A DNA stretch of 64,000 nucleotides from Ehretia macrophylla (GCA_037974665.1 CM075770.1:95042850-95106849), one strand, 5' to 3'. Shown: positions 34,701 through 46,967, counted from the stretch's first letter. The notes: generated from the sequence alone by a model not told the origin. Translations and numbers: made by a program.

Positions 34701-37090
34701 TCATAGACACTTGCTTCTAGATTTCATTCATAACTGAATGATGGAGCTAGGCACTTTATCATGGTCTGGGTTATAATGAGATATTCTCTTGTAAAGGGTG
34801 GCATGTCTTAGTCATTGGTACGTTTCCAAACTATGACTCGCTAATGTGTGTGTCACACATTGAACAAAACACTTAGGTATGATCTCTTAATAGGTACTAT
34901 CAAAGATAGAAATCAAATATACCTTATGCTACTAAGTGATCAATACTCTTAATCTTGAGTATAAATGGATGAACTAACGAAATCATATTCATGTACTTTG
35001 ATGCACTATGGGTAGGACCCCAATTGTAGGTCAATAGCTTTATATGTTGGGCATATGGGTGTGACTAGTTAAAAAGTGTGTATACAACATAGAATCCATG
35101 TCATCGCATGACAGAGTAATCGCTTCCATGAGATTATCTGGTAGATTATCCAAATATAAGCTCAGTGGTATACATTAAGGGTATATCTAATATCTGGCTT
35201 GAGGACTGCTCTCTAGATCAAGTATTCCATATCCGGAGGATGGTTACTTAAAGGATTTAGATGTCTCAAGAAGAGGATGCAATTGAGGAAGAGATAGTAT
35301 GGTAAAGTCTTTCTTATTTGTGAGTGTTATATAGAGGGGTATTTTGGTCATTTAACTTAGTAGGTCGAAGACAAAGGTTGTACATAGTACAACAAGCTTC
35401 TATGAATAGCAGTATTCAACTTGGAGTCTAGCCATGACGTTTTAGTGGAATAGTTAAGATTGAAAAGCTTAAATGTGCTATGGGGTTAGCAGGGGCATTT
35501 TGGTCTTTTTAATAGCCAAGTTGTTTATGTATTTTGGTCCCTCTTCTTACCTACTTCCGTGAAGATATTTGTTAAAGTTTTCTAGCTACTTCTTATGTAT
35601 TTAGGTGTTGCTAAATATAGTATCCAATTGCAACTAAGATTCCTATTTAGGAGAATTTTCTATTTGGAATTATTGTAGCTCAAATTGGAAACTAAAATAA
35701 TTAATTTAGCAAAATAATACAAAAAGAGAAGAAGAGGCACGTGGGCTTTTCTTAGGGATGTGTGACACGTGGTGGAAGTGGTAGACTTAAGTTTTGTTTT
35801 GCATAGTTGATTCACAGTGGTTTACTTGTAGTTCAAGATGCATAGGATTGTTTCAAGAGACTACTACATGGATTCTAAAACAACTAAATCCTATTTCAAC
35901 TTGGATTAACTACACTAGCTTTTCCACATCTATAAATAGAGCTTACCTTCCCCTTTCCCTACACACACAATCACACGCAGGAAAGGAATAAAAAAAAATC
36001 TCTCTTTTTCTTCTCTCTCTTTTACACGTAATGAGCTAAAAAGAATCAAGAAGTAGATTCCCACAAATCTTCATCATCTTCAAGAAGGAAAAAGGTCATA
36101 AAGGAAAAAATCAAGAAGTGTTCTTCATCTCTAAAGCTTGTAGATCTTCCTACATCAAGATCAAGGACGAATTTGGTATTTTTAGCAAAGATTCAAAGCT
36201 ACCGAATCCAGGTAACAAATTTTTCTAGTTGCTGACTTTTGATCGTTACACAATTAGAATTCACATGATAGTTTCGTTTATGCGAGAGTTTTTTTTTAGA
36301 ATTATGTGATTTGATCCTAGATAACTATGTTATTATGTTTTCGCTGTGTATAAAATTTTAAAATCCATAGTTATATCTATGTAGCATGTACTTTCAATTC
36401 AAAACCATCTCAGCATTTGGAAAGCTATAGGCTTACCTCATTTTTTACAAACTCTTGATAGCTTGAAACATAGATAATTACAACTGAGACAAGAATCCAT
36501 ATGACTTCTATCTTTGTAGTATAATGTACATTGATTTATAGATATGTCTATCTTTTCATGTCACAATCCTAAAGGCCTCATTTCATGCTTGAAACTATAA
36601 AATATTTTAGGAAAATTATGAGTATTTGGAAAGGCTTTCCTCGTTGTCTTGATCATTCTATTGAAGCATCGTTCACTCATTTTTTTTTTAGACTTGATAT
36701 TCACAAAACAAGAAACGACAGACAAGTGAGTGAGGTTCTTACAACCTTCCTACAATGGCTCATCAGTAGACTTCAAGAGATCAAAAAACATTTGTGCATC
36801 CATATTAGGTGCTTCACATGGTTCCTTATGATCCATAACCAACTCCAAACCAACAACTTCAAATATTATTGTCCTATAAATATTTCATTCGCCAAACCCA
36901 TCATAATTATTATTTGTAAAATTCGGCTCAGAAGTATCGCCATAATTCTGACCTTGCTTTCCATGTGAAGTCCATTTGTAATAATAAGGCATGAAGTACT
37001 ACTTATAAAGATGGACCATCACAATGTCAGTATCTAAAAAATTGTAATTTTTACATTTAGCACATGGGCATCTTATATTATCACTATCCT
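31730..37090 (-). pseudogene. TNP2-like CACTA transposase remnant
   Basis: Family blocks appear in order on the minus strand. N-terminal RCPCAKCKNYNFLDTDIV (about 37020-37075) and an Asp/Glu-rich segment with PNMDAQMFFDLLK (about 36780-36830) are on the right of the copia LTR. RLKRLYMSK (about 34480-34510), INELKELWEVGSPCYD and SSYGILFGWNTHR (33911-34150), and AIKGKTKDNLNSR (about 33580-33620) are on the left. A DUF4218-like AVHLVYGTICAGLVQYR lies near 33070-33125, and a DUF4216-like ILNDIIELEYYNPT near 32270-32320. In CACTA elements this is the catalytic transposase. The reading frame is interrupted by many stops, a 1.9-kb LTR insertion and truncation at 37091. The 127-residue plus-strand frame at 36585 is its antisense shadow. 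Confidence 0.85.
34508..36386 (+). repeat. Lone Ty1-copia LTR inside the TNP2-like gene
   Basis: Begins TGTTAGGATTATTATGCC, a start shared by a class of plant copia LTRs, and ends near TATCTATGTAGCA. It has a plus-strand TATA box (CTATAAATAGAGC, 35930-35942), a CT-rich leader around 35990-36030, and the expected U5-like TTTTCGCTGTGT near 36340. No internal region adjoins it and TNP2 sequence resumes on both sides, so it looks like a solo LTR. I do not see a clean 5-bp duplication, so the right boundary is approximate. Confidence 0.7.
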
Positions 37091-38095
37091 TGTTTTGATG
37101 ATAACAAATATTATATATATGTGTGACTAATCTTTACATTAATCTTATCTTTTCGCACATTAAATGCTCTTGAGGTTTAATCCTAAGTCAAGAAAAATGT
37201 AAAAGAAAACACCAAGCTATTCATGAAGAAGCAATGGAGAAAGCTAGAAAAGAATTCAAGCCTTTATATCAAGAAGATAAAAAGGTGATATAAGGATGGA
37301 AATGTGGTGATATAAGGGGTATTGGTATTTGAATTATAGTGTGCCTAGTTTGTTTATGTCTATGCTCTTGGTGTAATTCTTCTAAAATCTTTCTTTGTGA
37401 AAATATGGTTTGAAATACTTTTATGCAAGATCTCTTTAAGAAGTATTTTTTGAAATTATAGTGTGCCTAGCTTGCACAACTCTTCAAACTTCAAGCTTTG
37501 AATGCTAAGCTTTCAAACGTCTTTATTACACTTTTATTACATCAATCTTGAGCTAAAACTTGCAAATCTTTGAGCATTCAATATCTTCATTTGTATAATC
37601 AAACTTATAAAGGAAATAAAGCTTTATATCTTTCATATATATATATATATAAACTCTAATTCTTAGATTGTTATAATCATATAAGAGATAATAGTGTTGT
37701 TGATCCTTTGTGGACTCAAAGGAAGAGAAATAGCAGGTTGAGCTTTACCTCCATTTGAAGAAGTTATTGTACTTCTCTTGTGGTATCAAGAGTATTGTAG
37801 TTGGTTTGTGCTTCACCAACATTTGAAGAAGCATCATAGTGGAGATTGTAGAAAGCCTACGGGGAGAAAACCTTAGGTGGTAGATATAGAGTAGTAGAAC
37901 ATCTAAAAATCTGGCGTTTTATATGTCTCTCTACTTTCTTTACATTCCTTTTTATTGCCTACTTTGTATTTGATATATTGTTTGAAAGAAAATTTAACTC
38001 GCCATCGAGAAATATATTATTGTGTTAATTTTTAAAATAGTGAATTTGCTATTATAGCCTAATTCATTCCCCTCTTAGGCTTATTTTGACCTACA
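37091..38095 (+). repeat. 5' LTR of the SIRE-type element (1005 bp)
   Basis: Starts TGTTTTGATGATAACAAA, as many plant SIRE-type LTRs do, and ends ATTTTGACCTACA just before the primer site. Contains a short (AT)n run at 37639-37651. Confidence 0.8.
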
Positions 38096-38152
38096 ATTGG
38101 TATTTAGAGTTAGAACTTTACATACATTTTAATCACTAGCAAAGAAAAGATC

Positions 38153-39600
38153 ATGGCAAATCCTACTATATTACCTTATATGGAATGTTATTCAACTAAC
38201 AGACCTCCATTTTCCACAGGTACAAACTTTGTTTATTGCAAAAACAAGATGAAGACATACATCTAATCTGTGGATTACACTCTATGGAGATTAGTAGAAG
38301 AAGGACCCTTCATCCCTATAAGAGATATTTAAGATGAAGAAAAGAAAGTGAAGAAGGTTCCCAAAACCAAAGAAGAGTTCACTAACAACGATATGGAAAT
38401 CTTGACAAAGAACTCAAGAGCCAAGATCATCCTTTATTGCACTCTAAATGAAACCAAATATAGCCGAGTGAGTAGATGTGAATTAGCTCATAAGATATGG
38501 GAACTCCTTGAACTATCTGATCAAGGAACAAATCAAGTGAAGAGCACAAAGATTGGATTATACATCTATGAATATGAGCATTTTTGAATGAAAGTTAGTG
38601 AGAGGCTCAATTAGATGCATCAAAGGTTCACCAAAATCATCAACAATCTCAATGCTCTTGGAAAGACTTATCCAAAGAAGAACTCAACTAGAAGATTCTC
38701 CTTGGACTATCGAAGGAGTACAAACCAAAGGTAACATCAATCTTTGAATCAAAAGAGCTCTAAAAAATGAAGACACATGAGCTCATTTGCAATCTCGAGA
38801 CTGAAGAGCTTGTTCTCAATCAAGAGAAACTAATAGATGAAAAATATAAGAAGAGAAAGAAATCACTAGCACTTTGTGCATCAAACATTCCATCAACTGA
38901 GAAAAATGAATAAACAAATGAAGAATAATATGATGATAAGGAGATGGGATGCTTGCAAGAAACTTGAAAAAATTCATGAAATACAAGAAATAGAAAAAGG
39001 GAACATCTCCAATGAGAAGAGGATAAAAGGAGAAAGCTAGTGAAGATCCCAAATGCTTCAATTGTAAAAGCCTGGGCCATATCAAAGCCAGTTGCCAAAA
39101 CTTGTTCGAACCCAAAGGAGGAAAATTAATGAAAGTAATTTCAACTTAGGTTGATAACAAATCCGATGATAGAGAGATCGAAGAATAAGAGATAACCAAT
39201 ATTGTATGCTTCATCACAAATAAAGACATGACAAATGGAAAAGAGGTATGTCCTTCCTCTCCTTCTAGTTCATCCTCTTTATATGATAATTATACATTAG
39301 ATGAATTGCAAGATTCTTTTTCAAAATTGCATGATAATTTAACATTTTCTCTCTTTAAAAATAAGTGTCTTCAAAAACAAGTGAAATTTATTCAAAAGAA
39401 GATAGACGATTTGAAAGGAAAAAATGATGTACTTCATGAAGATAACAAGAGCATAGATAATATGAATCTTAAACTTTATGATTCAAAAGAAAAGTTTGAA
39501 GCAAAGGTTGAGGTTTTGGTAAAGGAAACCAATAATTTGAAAATGAGCCTAGCCAAGTTTACAAAAGCAAAAAAAAAAAAAAAAAAACTTTTAGTAAAAA
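38153..39600 (+). pseudogene. SIRE-type gag region
   Basis: Opens MANPTILPYMECYSTNRPPF near 38153 and continues with LWRLVEEGPFIPIRDI, matching the RPPxFDGxNYxxWKxRMxxYI...WxxxxEGP start of SIRE Gag. A zinc knuckle CFNCKSLGHIKASC lies at about 39054-39095. The 125-residue frame at 39228-39605 is Lys/Asp-rich and likely a coiled coil (FSKLHDNLTFSLFKNKCLQK), as is usual C-terminal to the knuckle. Fossil. Confidence 0.8.
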
Positions 39601-39899
39601 GTTAGAATCTCAAAAAATAGATTTTGAAAAAAGTGGCATTGGATATAAACCTTTTACTAAACACAAAATTCTTAAAATTTGTTTTGTCAAAGCATCAACT
39701 TTAAATGAATATTCTATTTTAGAAGGACCACAAAAACCTTGCACATATTCTAAAAAATATTGTTACATAACTTCACATTGTAAATTTAGAAACATGGCTT
39801 GTAAAGATTCAAAAATCCCCTTCGGGCTTAAACCTAAATGGATTGTTAGATGTGTAAGGGAAGACACTAATATGAAAGGACCTAATTAAATTTGGAGAC

Positions 39900-41300
39900 C
39901 TAAAAAGAAAAAAAAAGTGCATTATTTGTATGTAGGTTCCCAAGAAAGTACCAATCATGAAGAAAATTGAATAATTGATAGTGGATGCTCAAGACACATG
40001 ACCAAAAATATATTCCTCTTCTATAAAGTAAATGAGAAAGCAGGAGGATATATGGGCTATGGTGACAATAGAAAAGTGAAAATCATTGGATGAGGTAGCA
40101 TTGGTAACAAAAATTCTATCTCTATTCATAATGTGTTTCTTGTGGAAAGATTAAAGCATAACTTGTTTAATGTGAGCCAATTTTGTGATAATGGCTACAG
40201 AGTTGAATTTAAAGTCTCTTATTGTATTGTTTATGATAATTTGAATAGTGTGTTATTTGTGATAAATAGGTGTGAATGCATATACTATTAAATTTAAAGA
40301 ACTTACATGCCAAAATATTACATGCCTAGTATCTACAAGTGATAATTCTTGGTTATGACATAGAAGATTAGAACATGCAAGCATAGATTTACTTATAAAC
40401 GTATCTAGAAGTGAGCTTGTCAAAGGATTGCCTAAGATAAAATATGAAAAGTACAAATTATGTGATACATGTCAATATGCTAAACAACATAAGGTATCAT
40501 TCAAATCCATAAACAAAGCAACTGCATCAAAAGTATTACAATTACTCCATATGGACCTTTTCTGACCAATAGATATGGTTAGTCTAGGAGGATCTAAATA
40601 TGTTTTTGTTGTGATTGATGACTTTACTAGGTTTACATGGGTCATGTTTCTCTCCCACAAAAATGATGCCTTTAGTGAGTTTGCCACGTTATATAGAAGG
40701 TGCAAGATGAGAAAAACTATTTTATAACTTGCATTCATAGTGATAATGGCATAAAATATGTGAATTCTCCTTTTTTTGAACTTTTGTGATGAACATGGCA
40801 TTGAGCATAACGTTTTGACTCCTAGAACTCCCCAACAAAATGGTGTTATAGAAAGAAAGAATCAAGCTTTACTAGAAATGGTAAGAATAATGTTGAAAGA
40901 ACACAACTTGCCTACATAGTTTTGAGGTGAAACCATTAATACGGATTGTTATGTGCTAAATAGAGTCTTATTTAGAACAATCATCAAGAAAAACCCCTAT
41001 GAACTTTGAAAAGGTAGAGCACCCAGCTTTGCTTACTTTAAGGTGTTTGATTGTAAATGTTTCATATTGAATACTAGGGATCATCTTAGCAAATTTAATG
41101 TGAAATCATTAATAAGGCTTGTTATGTGCTAAATAAAGTCTTATTTAGAACAATAACAAAATAACTTTAGTAGTTGAAGAGTCAATGCATGTTGATTTTG
41201 ATGAGTCTAACCCACTTGCATCAAGAAAGGATGATGCTAATGTAGGTATTCAACAAAATACTCAAGATTAACATACAACATCAATTCAAGAGAATGAGGA
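39900..41300 (+). pseudogene. SIRE-type protease and integrase region
   Basis: Protease IIDSGCSRHMT (about 39970-40003), pre-integrase RLGHASIDLL with downstream CDTCQYAKQHKVSF (about 40365-40505), integrase core VFVVIDDFTRFTWVMFLSHK (about 40600-40665) and the PQQNGVIERKNQ block (about 40828-40865) are all visible in order, followed by ESMHVDFDESNP near 41180. This is the copia order protease, integrase, then RT. Broken fossil. Confidence 0.82.
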
Positions 41301-41302
41301 AT

Positions 41303-43623
41303 TGTCACGCCCCAACTCGACCCCACTTATGATCAGTCAGGACATAACAGAATTTCGACAATATAACGTCTGTAATATGAACATCAGGGCTCTAAACCAA
41401 CCCTTTATAACATCACACAACCAACTCCAAATTTCAACAACAACTCCATAACCATTCATCAACATTCAACACAACACATTAAACAACCATACACCATACC
41501 AACCACAAGACATATGCCTCCGTTTCAACAATATACTACAAGCTATACTATACATATGCATACTTGATATAAAACTAGACTAGCAACCTACTCATAATCC
41601 AAAGTAAGACAACTAAACTAGTATTATACTTTCAACATTCAACACAACACATTAAACAACCATACACCATACCAACCACAAGACATATGCCTCCGTTTCA
41701 ACAATATACTACAAGCTATACTATACATATGCATACTTGATATAAAACTAGACTAGCAACCTACTCATAATCCAAAGTAAGACAACTAAACTAGTATTAT
41801 ACTTTTCTCTATCTTTATAACATCTTATACAATACAAACTTCAAAGTAAATACAATACTACTTGTTCTACTATACAAGACAGCAAAAAGATAACTCCAAC
41901 CAAGACATCATGGATAAGACTATGGCACATATGACTCTGGCACATTCTCAACCAACTTCTTGTAACTCCTATAATACATACCAGAGGTACCTCATCTAGC
42001 CCCTTCTTCTATGGCATCTCTGCCCATGCGAGCTGGGGATAATATATGATAGTCATGCCGTTATCAACCTGACAGCCCAACACTACTCGAGAGGTGGCAT
42101 ACACTATCAAGACTCATGACAATAATAATAAACATTCATATTCTGAGAAGACAACAAAGTAGGTTGTCCTCCAGAGCAACATCAATCATCAATTAGTTAA
42201 CAACACTTCAATCAATATAACATCAATTAAACAACTAAGACAACTAAGTTCGATGACAAAATAGGCCACCCAACTTATCACACATTTCAACATGCATTCA
42301 ATCCCAAACCTACTCAACAACAATCCCAGAAACAGCTACACAAACACTACCAAACAACTAAAGACAACATTTAAGCATTTTAAAGAAAGACCACACAAAC
42401 TTCTAAAAATTCATAACTTATAATCTAGAAACTCAATAACCTCCAAACCACTTCCTATCACTCAACCATCAATGCAAGTACAATAGCCCCATCTTAAACC
42501 AACCAAAAGCCACCGAAAACAAGACCAACAAGCCCAAAAATGGCAATGTACACTAGGCTGAATTTTCGGACTTTTGCTATGGCATTCAAATTGAAAATTC
42601 GGCTTTACAACACTACTACACAATAATTAACAAGCCTATAAAAGCAACTACAATCCAATTCGAACTACTATAACAACATTTATTCAACTATAAGCCAAAT
42701 AATCAACTTAAATACCCAGAAAATAAAAATACAGGCTACAACCGTTTAAAATGGCTATAAATACATATAAATGGTCCTTAACATATACTAAGCAATAATC
42801 TAAGGCAATTTAACAAATCATCCAGTAAATATGCAACAATAAAAATTTGACATGAATTCTCATTTCTATATCTAAATTTTTCTCTCACTTTTGATCCGAA
42901 GTAAAGCTAGAAATGCGAAGAATAGATGCCCAACAAGCGGAATCTAACCCGGAATGAAAAGCTTTGGCCTAAAAATGAGATTTCTAAGAGAAAATTACTT
43001 TGAAAAATCGTGAAAATATTCTCTCTTCTTCTCCCTAAACCTCACGGCAATGTGTGTGTGTTTGTGTGGTGTTTTGTTTTGTTTTATTGTGTGTTGATAA
43101 CTTATAAGCAAAAGTCAAAGCAAGCTTCAAGGTCAAAGTTGTTAACTTAAGTTATTTTAGTTGTTTTTTTGCCAACAATAGGAATATAAATACTATATAA
43201 CTAATACTATAATTATTAGGACTATATTTTAGTTGACAACTTATATATGTAAGTATATGTAAGTATATATTTATATATAATTAAGATATAATACTTATTT
43301 TGCAAAAGAAGATGAAAAATCCTTTTAAATTCCTAATTCGTTTCAAAATCAGTTTTAATCAAACACGGGTCTATTAATATTCAAGGACTAGGTTTTCAAA
43401 CGTTTAAAAGGCCAGTTTCAAAATTTTAACGAACGTATTCTTCAAATACTATTCACAAATAGCAACGATAAAATTTTCAATGCAGATTTTTATGAAAATT
43501 TCATCAAGGCTCACATATCATGTAATAGAAGTAGAATCACAAAATTAGCACATTTTAATTCAAATAACACAAATACAAGTCAAAACACGCAATTTCATAC
43601 AAGGAGAAATTTGGGGTTTCACA
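41303..43623 (-). repeat. 3' LTR of the Tekay/Del-like element (2321 bp)
   Basis: Starts TGTCACGCCCCAACTCG and ends GGGGTTTCACA, the complement giving TGTGAAACC...GGGGCGTGACA. The right edge directly adjoins the polypurine tract. The body contains a perfect-looking 173-bp tandem duplication. Confidence 0.87.
41461..41806. repeat. 173-bp tandem duplication in the Tekay/Del-like LTR
   Basis: Unit 1 is 41461-41633 and unit 2 is 41634-41806. Both start AACATTCAACACAACAC and end AGTATTATACTTT-like. By eye I see no difference between them, so the duplication is very recent relative to the LTR. Confidence 0.9.
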
Positions 43624-43699
43624 TTCTCCCCTCCTTAAAAAAATTCCGCCCTCGAAATTCTTACTTACTGTTCAAAACAAATCTGGATACTGGTCCTGA

Positions 43700-44604
43700 A
43701 TCTGGTCTCTTATTTCCCAAGTAGCTTCCTCAATACCGTGATGCTTCCATAATACCTTAACCATCGAATCTTCTTTGACCTCAACTCTCGTTCCATTTGA
43801 TCTAGAATACGAATCGATCGTTCATCATAAATCAGATTCTCACGAAGCTGTAACGGCTCTGGTCCTAGAATATGAGAAGGATCTGGAAAATATTTCCTCA
43901 AAGTAGATACGTGGAAGACATTATGAGCATTTGAGAAGTTTTCTGGTAAAGCTAACTGATATGCCAACTTGCCCACTCTACCAATGACCTCAAACGGCCC
44001 TGCAAATCTCGGACTCAGCTTACCACCTTTACCATAACGAGCAAAACCCTTTCAAGGAGACAATTTCAAAAACTCGATCCCCGACTTCAAACTCCAAATC
44101 CCGATTGCGTTTATCAGCATAACTCTTGTATCTGCTCTGCATTGTCAGTATTTTATGCCTGATCAACTAAACATTCTCAATCTTCTCTAGAAGTTCTAGC
44201 ATTATAGTCGAATCAATAACCTTCATCTCCCCTACTTCATCCCAATACAAAGGTGATCGGCACTTACTGCTGTAGAGAGCTGCATAAGGTGACATCCCAA
44301 TAGTCGCTTAATAACTATTGTTATAGGCAAACTCAGCTAGCGGTAGATATTTCTCCCAGTTCTTCCTGAAGTCCAAAACACAAGCCCCGAGCATATCTTC
44401 CAGAATCTGAATAGTTATCTCCGACTGACCGTCGGTCTGTGGATGATACGCTATGCTGAAACTCAACTGAGTACCCAAAGTTTCCTGGAGTTTTTCCCAA
44501 AGTCGAGAAGTAAATCGAGGATCTCGAACAATACTAGCTGGAATCCCATGAAGTCTAACAATCTGATCCAAATAAAGATTCACCAATTTTACAACCTCAT
44601 CGTG
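43700..44604 (-). pseudogene. Tekay/Del-like integrase and C-terminal region
   Basis: The integrase core appears as LDQIVRLHGIPASIVRDPRF, LGTQLSFSIAYHPQTDGQSE and LAEFAYNNSY (frame 44308-44625). The C-terminal domain follows as LALPENFSNAHNVFHVSTLR then KYFPDPSHIL (frame 43710-43976). This arrangement fits Tekay/Del integrases, which usually end in a chromodomain; the terminal segment here (about 43700-43770) is where that would lie. Fossil. Confidence 0.85.
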
Positions 44605-45296
44605 CAAAGGCCCTAGTCGGTCCATGGGTATCCAAAGGCAAAGGAAAACTAACTAATTAGAAGTGCTAGCTTAGTTAAGTCCAAGAACTTGAGTAATTTA
44701 TAGTTAAAAACTAGAAGCAAAATATTTTCTAACTCTACTAGCTTTGGCCGATTATACCAAGAGGACAAAGAGAGAATTTTGCTTCAAAACACTATGTAAT
44801 TTTTGGCCAAGAGCAAGCAAAAATGAATGAAGACATGACCTCTATTTATAGATGTACAAACTTGCTCATCAAATGCCAAGTGTCATGATCTAAGCAAATC
44901 AAGAAGCCAAGTGTCCAAATCCTACACATGGCCGGCCATAGGAGGGCATTTTGGACAAATTTCACTTAGGGATGGCAACGGGTCGGTTATCCACGATTTT
45001 TGGCAAAACCGAAACTGAAACCGTTTAGCAAATCGAAAATCGAAACCGAAACCGAAACCGACGGGTTTCAAAAATTCATATCCAAAACCGCAACTGACGG
45101 GTTTTTAAAAACCCGCAGATAACCGAAATCGAAACCGATTACTTAAAAAATATTAATTTAAATGTAAAAAAATCTAAAAATACAATAAATCACAATTTAT
45201 ACATATTAAATAATAAAATTAAAAGTATATATATACTACATCATTTTAAATATTTAATTCTAAAAAATAAAAATAAAAATAGTAAATATATTATTT

Positions 45297-45335
<39 letters not shown>

Positions 45336-46877
45336 CGAGTGTCGGTTTTCAGTTTTTTTTAATATCAAAAACCAAAACCTATCGGTTTATCCGTCGGTTT
45401 TGCTTTATAAAATCCATAACCTAACGGTTTCTCCATCGATTTTCGTTATTAATTTTTTATCAGGCGGTTATCCATCAGTTTCGGATATAACGGGTACCCG
45501 TTGCCATCCCTAATTTCACTTGCAACTTGTTGTTTGTCTTTTAGTGCAAGTTGTTTTTTTTTTTTTTTATCATTTTGTGCTTTGTCTTTTAGTGTTTTAT
45601 CATTTAGTGCAACCTGTTATTTGTCTTTTAGTGAAGATAAATATTAATTAATTCTAAACCCTTGTAGAATAATTAATTACAAATTAACCCCTCAATCTAT
45701 TTGAACTCTTGCCTCAATACTTTTCAGTACTTACACTTTGGCCCTAAAACTTTCAAAAATTATGATTTTGGCCCACTTAATCGTTAATGTCCAAAATTAC
45801 ACCGTTAACACTTTAACGTGTTTTCAACTTAATACCAAGCTCAAATATGCTTTATTCATGATACCCTAAGTGTGTGACTTTCTAGGTTCATGATCGTACA
45901 GCGATAAAGGATCGATTTCAAAAATGTCTCCGTCATTTTTTGGAATACCTTCATGTTCATGAGTGACGTGCTAGCAACGAATGTATCATGACAATATGTA
46001 CAGTAATGAAGTCTAATTCCAATGAACCCATTTACAGTCACAAATTAACGTGTGATCCGATCCTTCTGTTAAAATATCTTGATTGTTGTGGGGACCATGA
46101 AATGATTAAGTCCACTAAACGATTCTATGCATAGATCTAATTCGGCGGAATGAGAGATGACATTTATGGAAAAACACATTTCTATTGTTCAACTACCCCA
46201 GCCGAGGATTTCTCAGTTCAGACAACCCACACTAGATCACATAGGACATAGCCTCACTGTCGGAGGTTAACAGATCCTATCTTGACAATTACCTGTCAAT
46301 TTTTATATCATAAGACTAAACTGCAAGAGGCCGTATCCCACCCTCAAAGAAGGCGAGCATTGTCCAAATGCAAGATTTAGCCTCTGATATAGCCAGCTGT
46401 TGTAATTTCACAAGTCAAATGATTAATTTGCATAATTTGCAACGAATGGAAAACTATTAACCCAAAGTCATGTAGTTTGTCACTCTAGTCACATTCAATG
46501 ATCCGTTCCACTAACGATTACGCATATGTAAGTTAATCGCATCCCTATGCTGTTGTAGCACAACGCTCGCTACTATTTATCATTAACACATTTATGTTAA
46601 TTAAAGGTAACTACATATGATAGTCCATACTTGATTATTCTAATCCTGGTCGAATAATCTAAGGACTACGAATGCTTTTGAATGTTTATCATGTTGAAAA
46701 AATATGCAGTCAAATTCTCAACACATTAAGAATATACTTCTTCTCAAAAAAACATTAAGGACATATTCATATAATTGAACGGAGAATATGAACATCCAAT
46801 AAATATGCCATTCAATTTTACATCAAAATGCTTTATATAGTTCATCTAACGATATAGTATTAGGCATATCTCTAACA
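44605..46877 (-). repeat. 3' LTR of the copia element (incomplete, with MITE)
   Basis: Matches 51658-53356 from TGCAAAGGCCCTAGTCGG to CTCTAACA, apart from the 546-bp MITE and its duplication. A minus-strand TATA box (CTATAAATAGAGGTC) lies at about 44849-44863. Confidence 0.88.
44967..45512. mobile_element. hAT-type MITE in the copia LTR (ATTTCACT duplication)
   Basis: Terminal inverted repeats TAGGGATGGCAACGGGT and ACCCGTTGCCATCCCTA are perfect over 17 bp; ATTTCACT flanks both sides (44959-44966 and 45513-45520). The 546-bp interior is non-coding, with repeated AAACCG(A/C)AACC motifs in both orientations, giving a long imperfect palindrome, and a (TA)n run at 45299-45333. The other LTR at about 52012-52022 (ACAAATTTTACTTGC) shows the uninterrupted site. 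Confidence 0.93.
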
Positions 46878-46967
46878 ATCTCCCACTTGCACTAATGCTA
46901 TAGAATATAGCCTTCAGCGCATATCTATATGGTATCGAATCCCCATCTTTTCAAGATGACGTTCTAA

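Larger units (their letters stand above)
27944..37090 (-). mobile_element. CACTA (En/Spm-type) DNA transposon, decayed, one end in the window
   Basis: The left end reads AACTACAAGAAA, one base off the CACTACAAGAAA terminus usual in plant CACTA elements, followed by about 390 bp dense in GTCGC/GGCGA subterminal motifs. The minus strand then carries a TNPA-like (Transposase_24) gene nearer this end and a TNP2-like transposase further in, the usual gene order. A Mutator-like element (29648-31032) and a copia LTR (34508-36386) interrupt it, and a SIRE-type copia element truncates it at 37091, so the other terminus is not in the window. Confidence 0.85.
37091..41302 (+). mobile_element. SIRE/Maximus-type Ty1-copia element, 5' part
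   Basis: 5' LTR 37091-38095, primer site from 38097 (TTGGTATTTAGAGTTAG, near initiator tRNA-Met type), then gag, protease and integrase on the plus strand. It is interrupted at 41303 by a Tekay/Del-like element; reverse transcriptase, RNase H and the 3' LTR are not in the window. It has inserted into the first part of the CACTA TNP2-like gene. Broken in many places. Confidence 0.82.
41303..44604 (-). mobile_element. Tekay/Del-like Ty3-gypsy element, 3' part
   Basis: 3' LTR 41303-43623, polypurine tract just to its right (minus strand AAGGAGGGGAGAA), then integrase with its C-terminal end on the minus strand. At about 44604 the sequence switches to a copia LTR, so the 5' half is not present. 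It interrupts the SIRE-type element at 41303. Confidence 0.83.

Noticed and set aside
36585-36968. 127-residue plus-strand frame
   Set aside because: It is antisense to recognisable TNP2-like transposase sequence.
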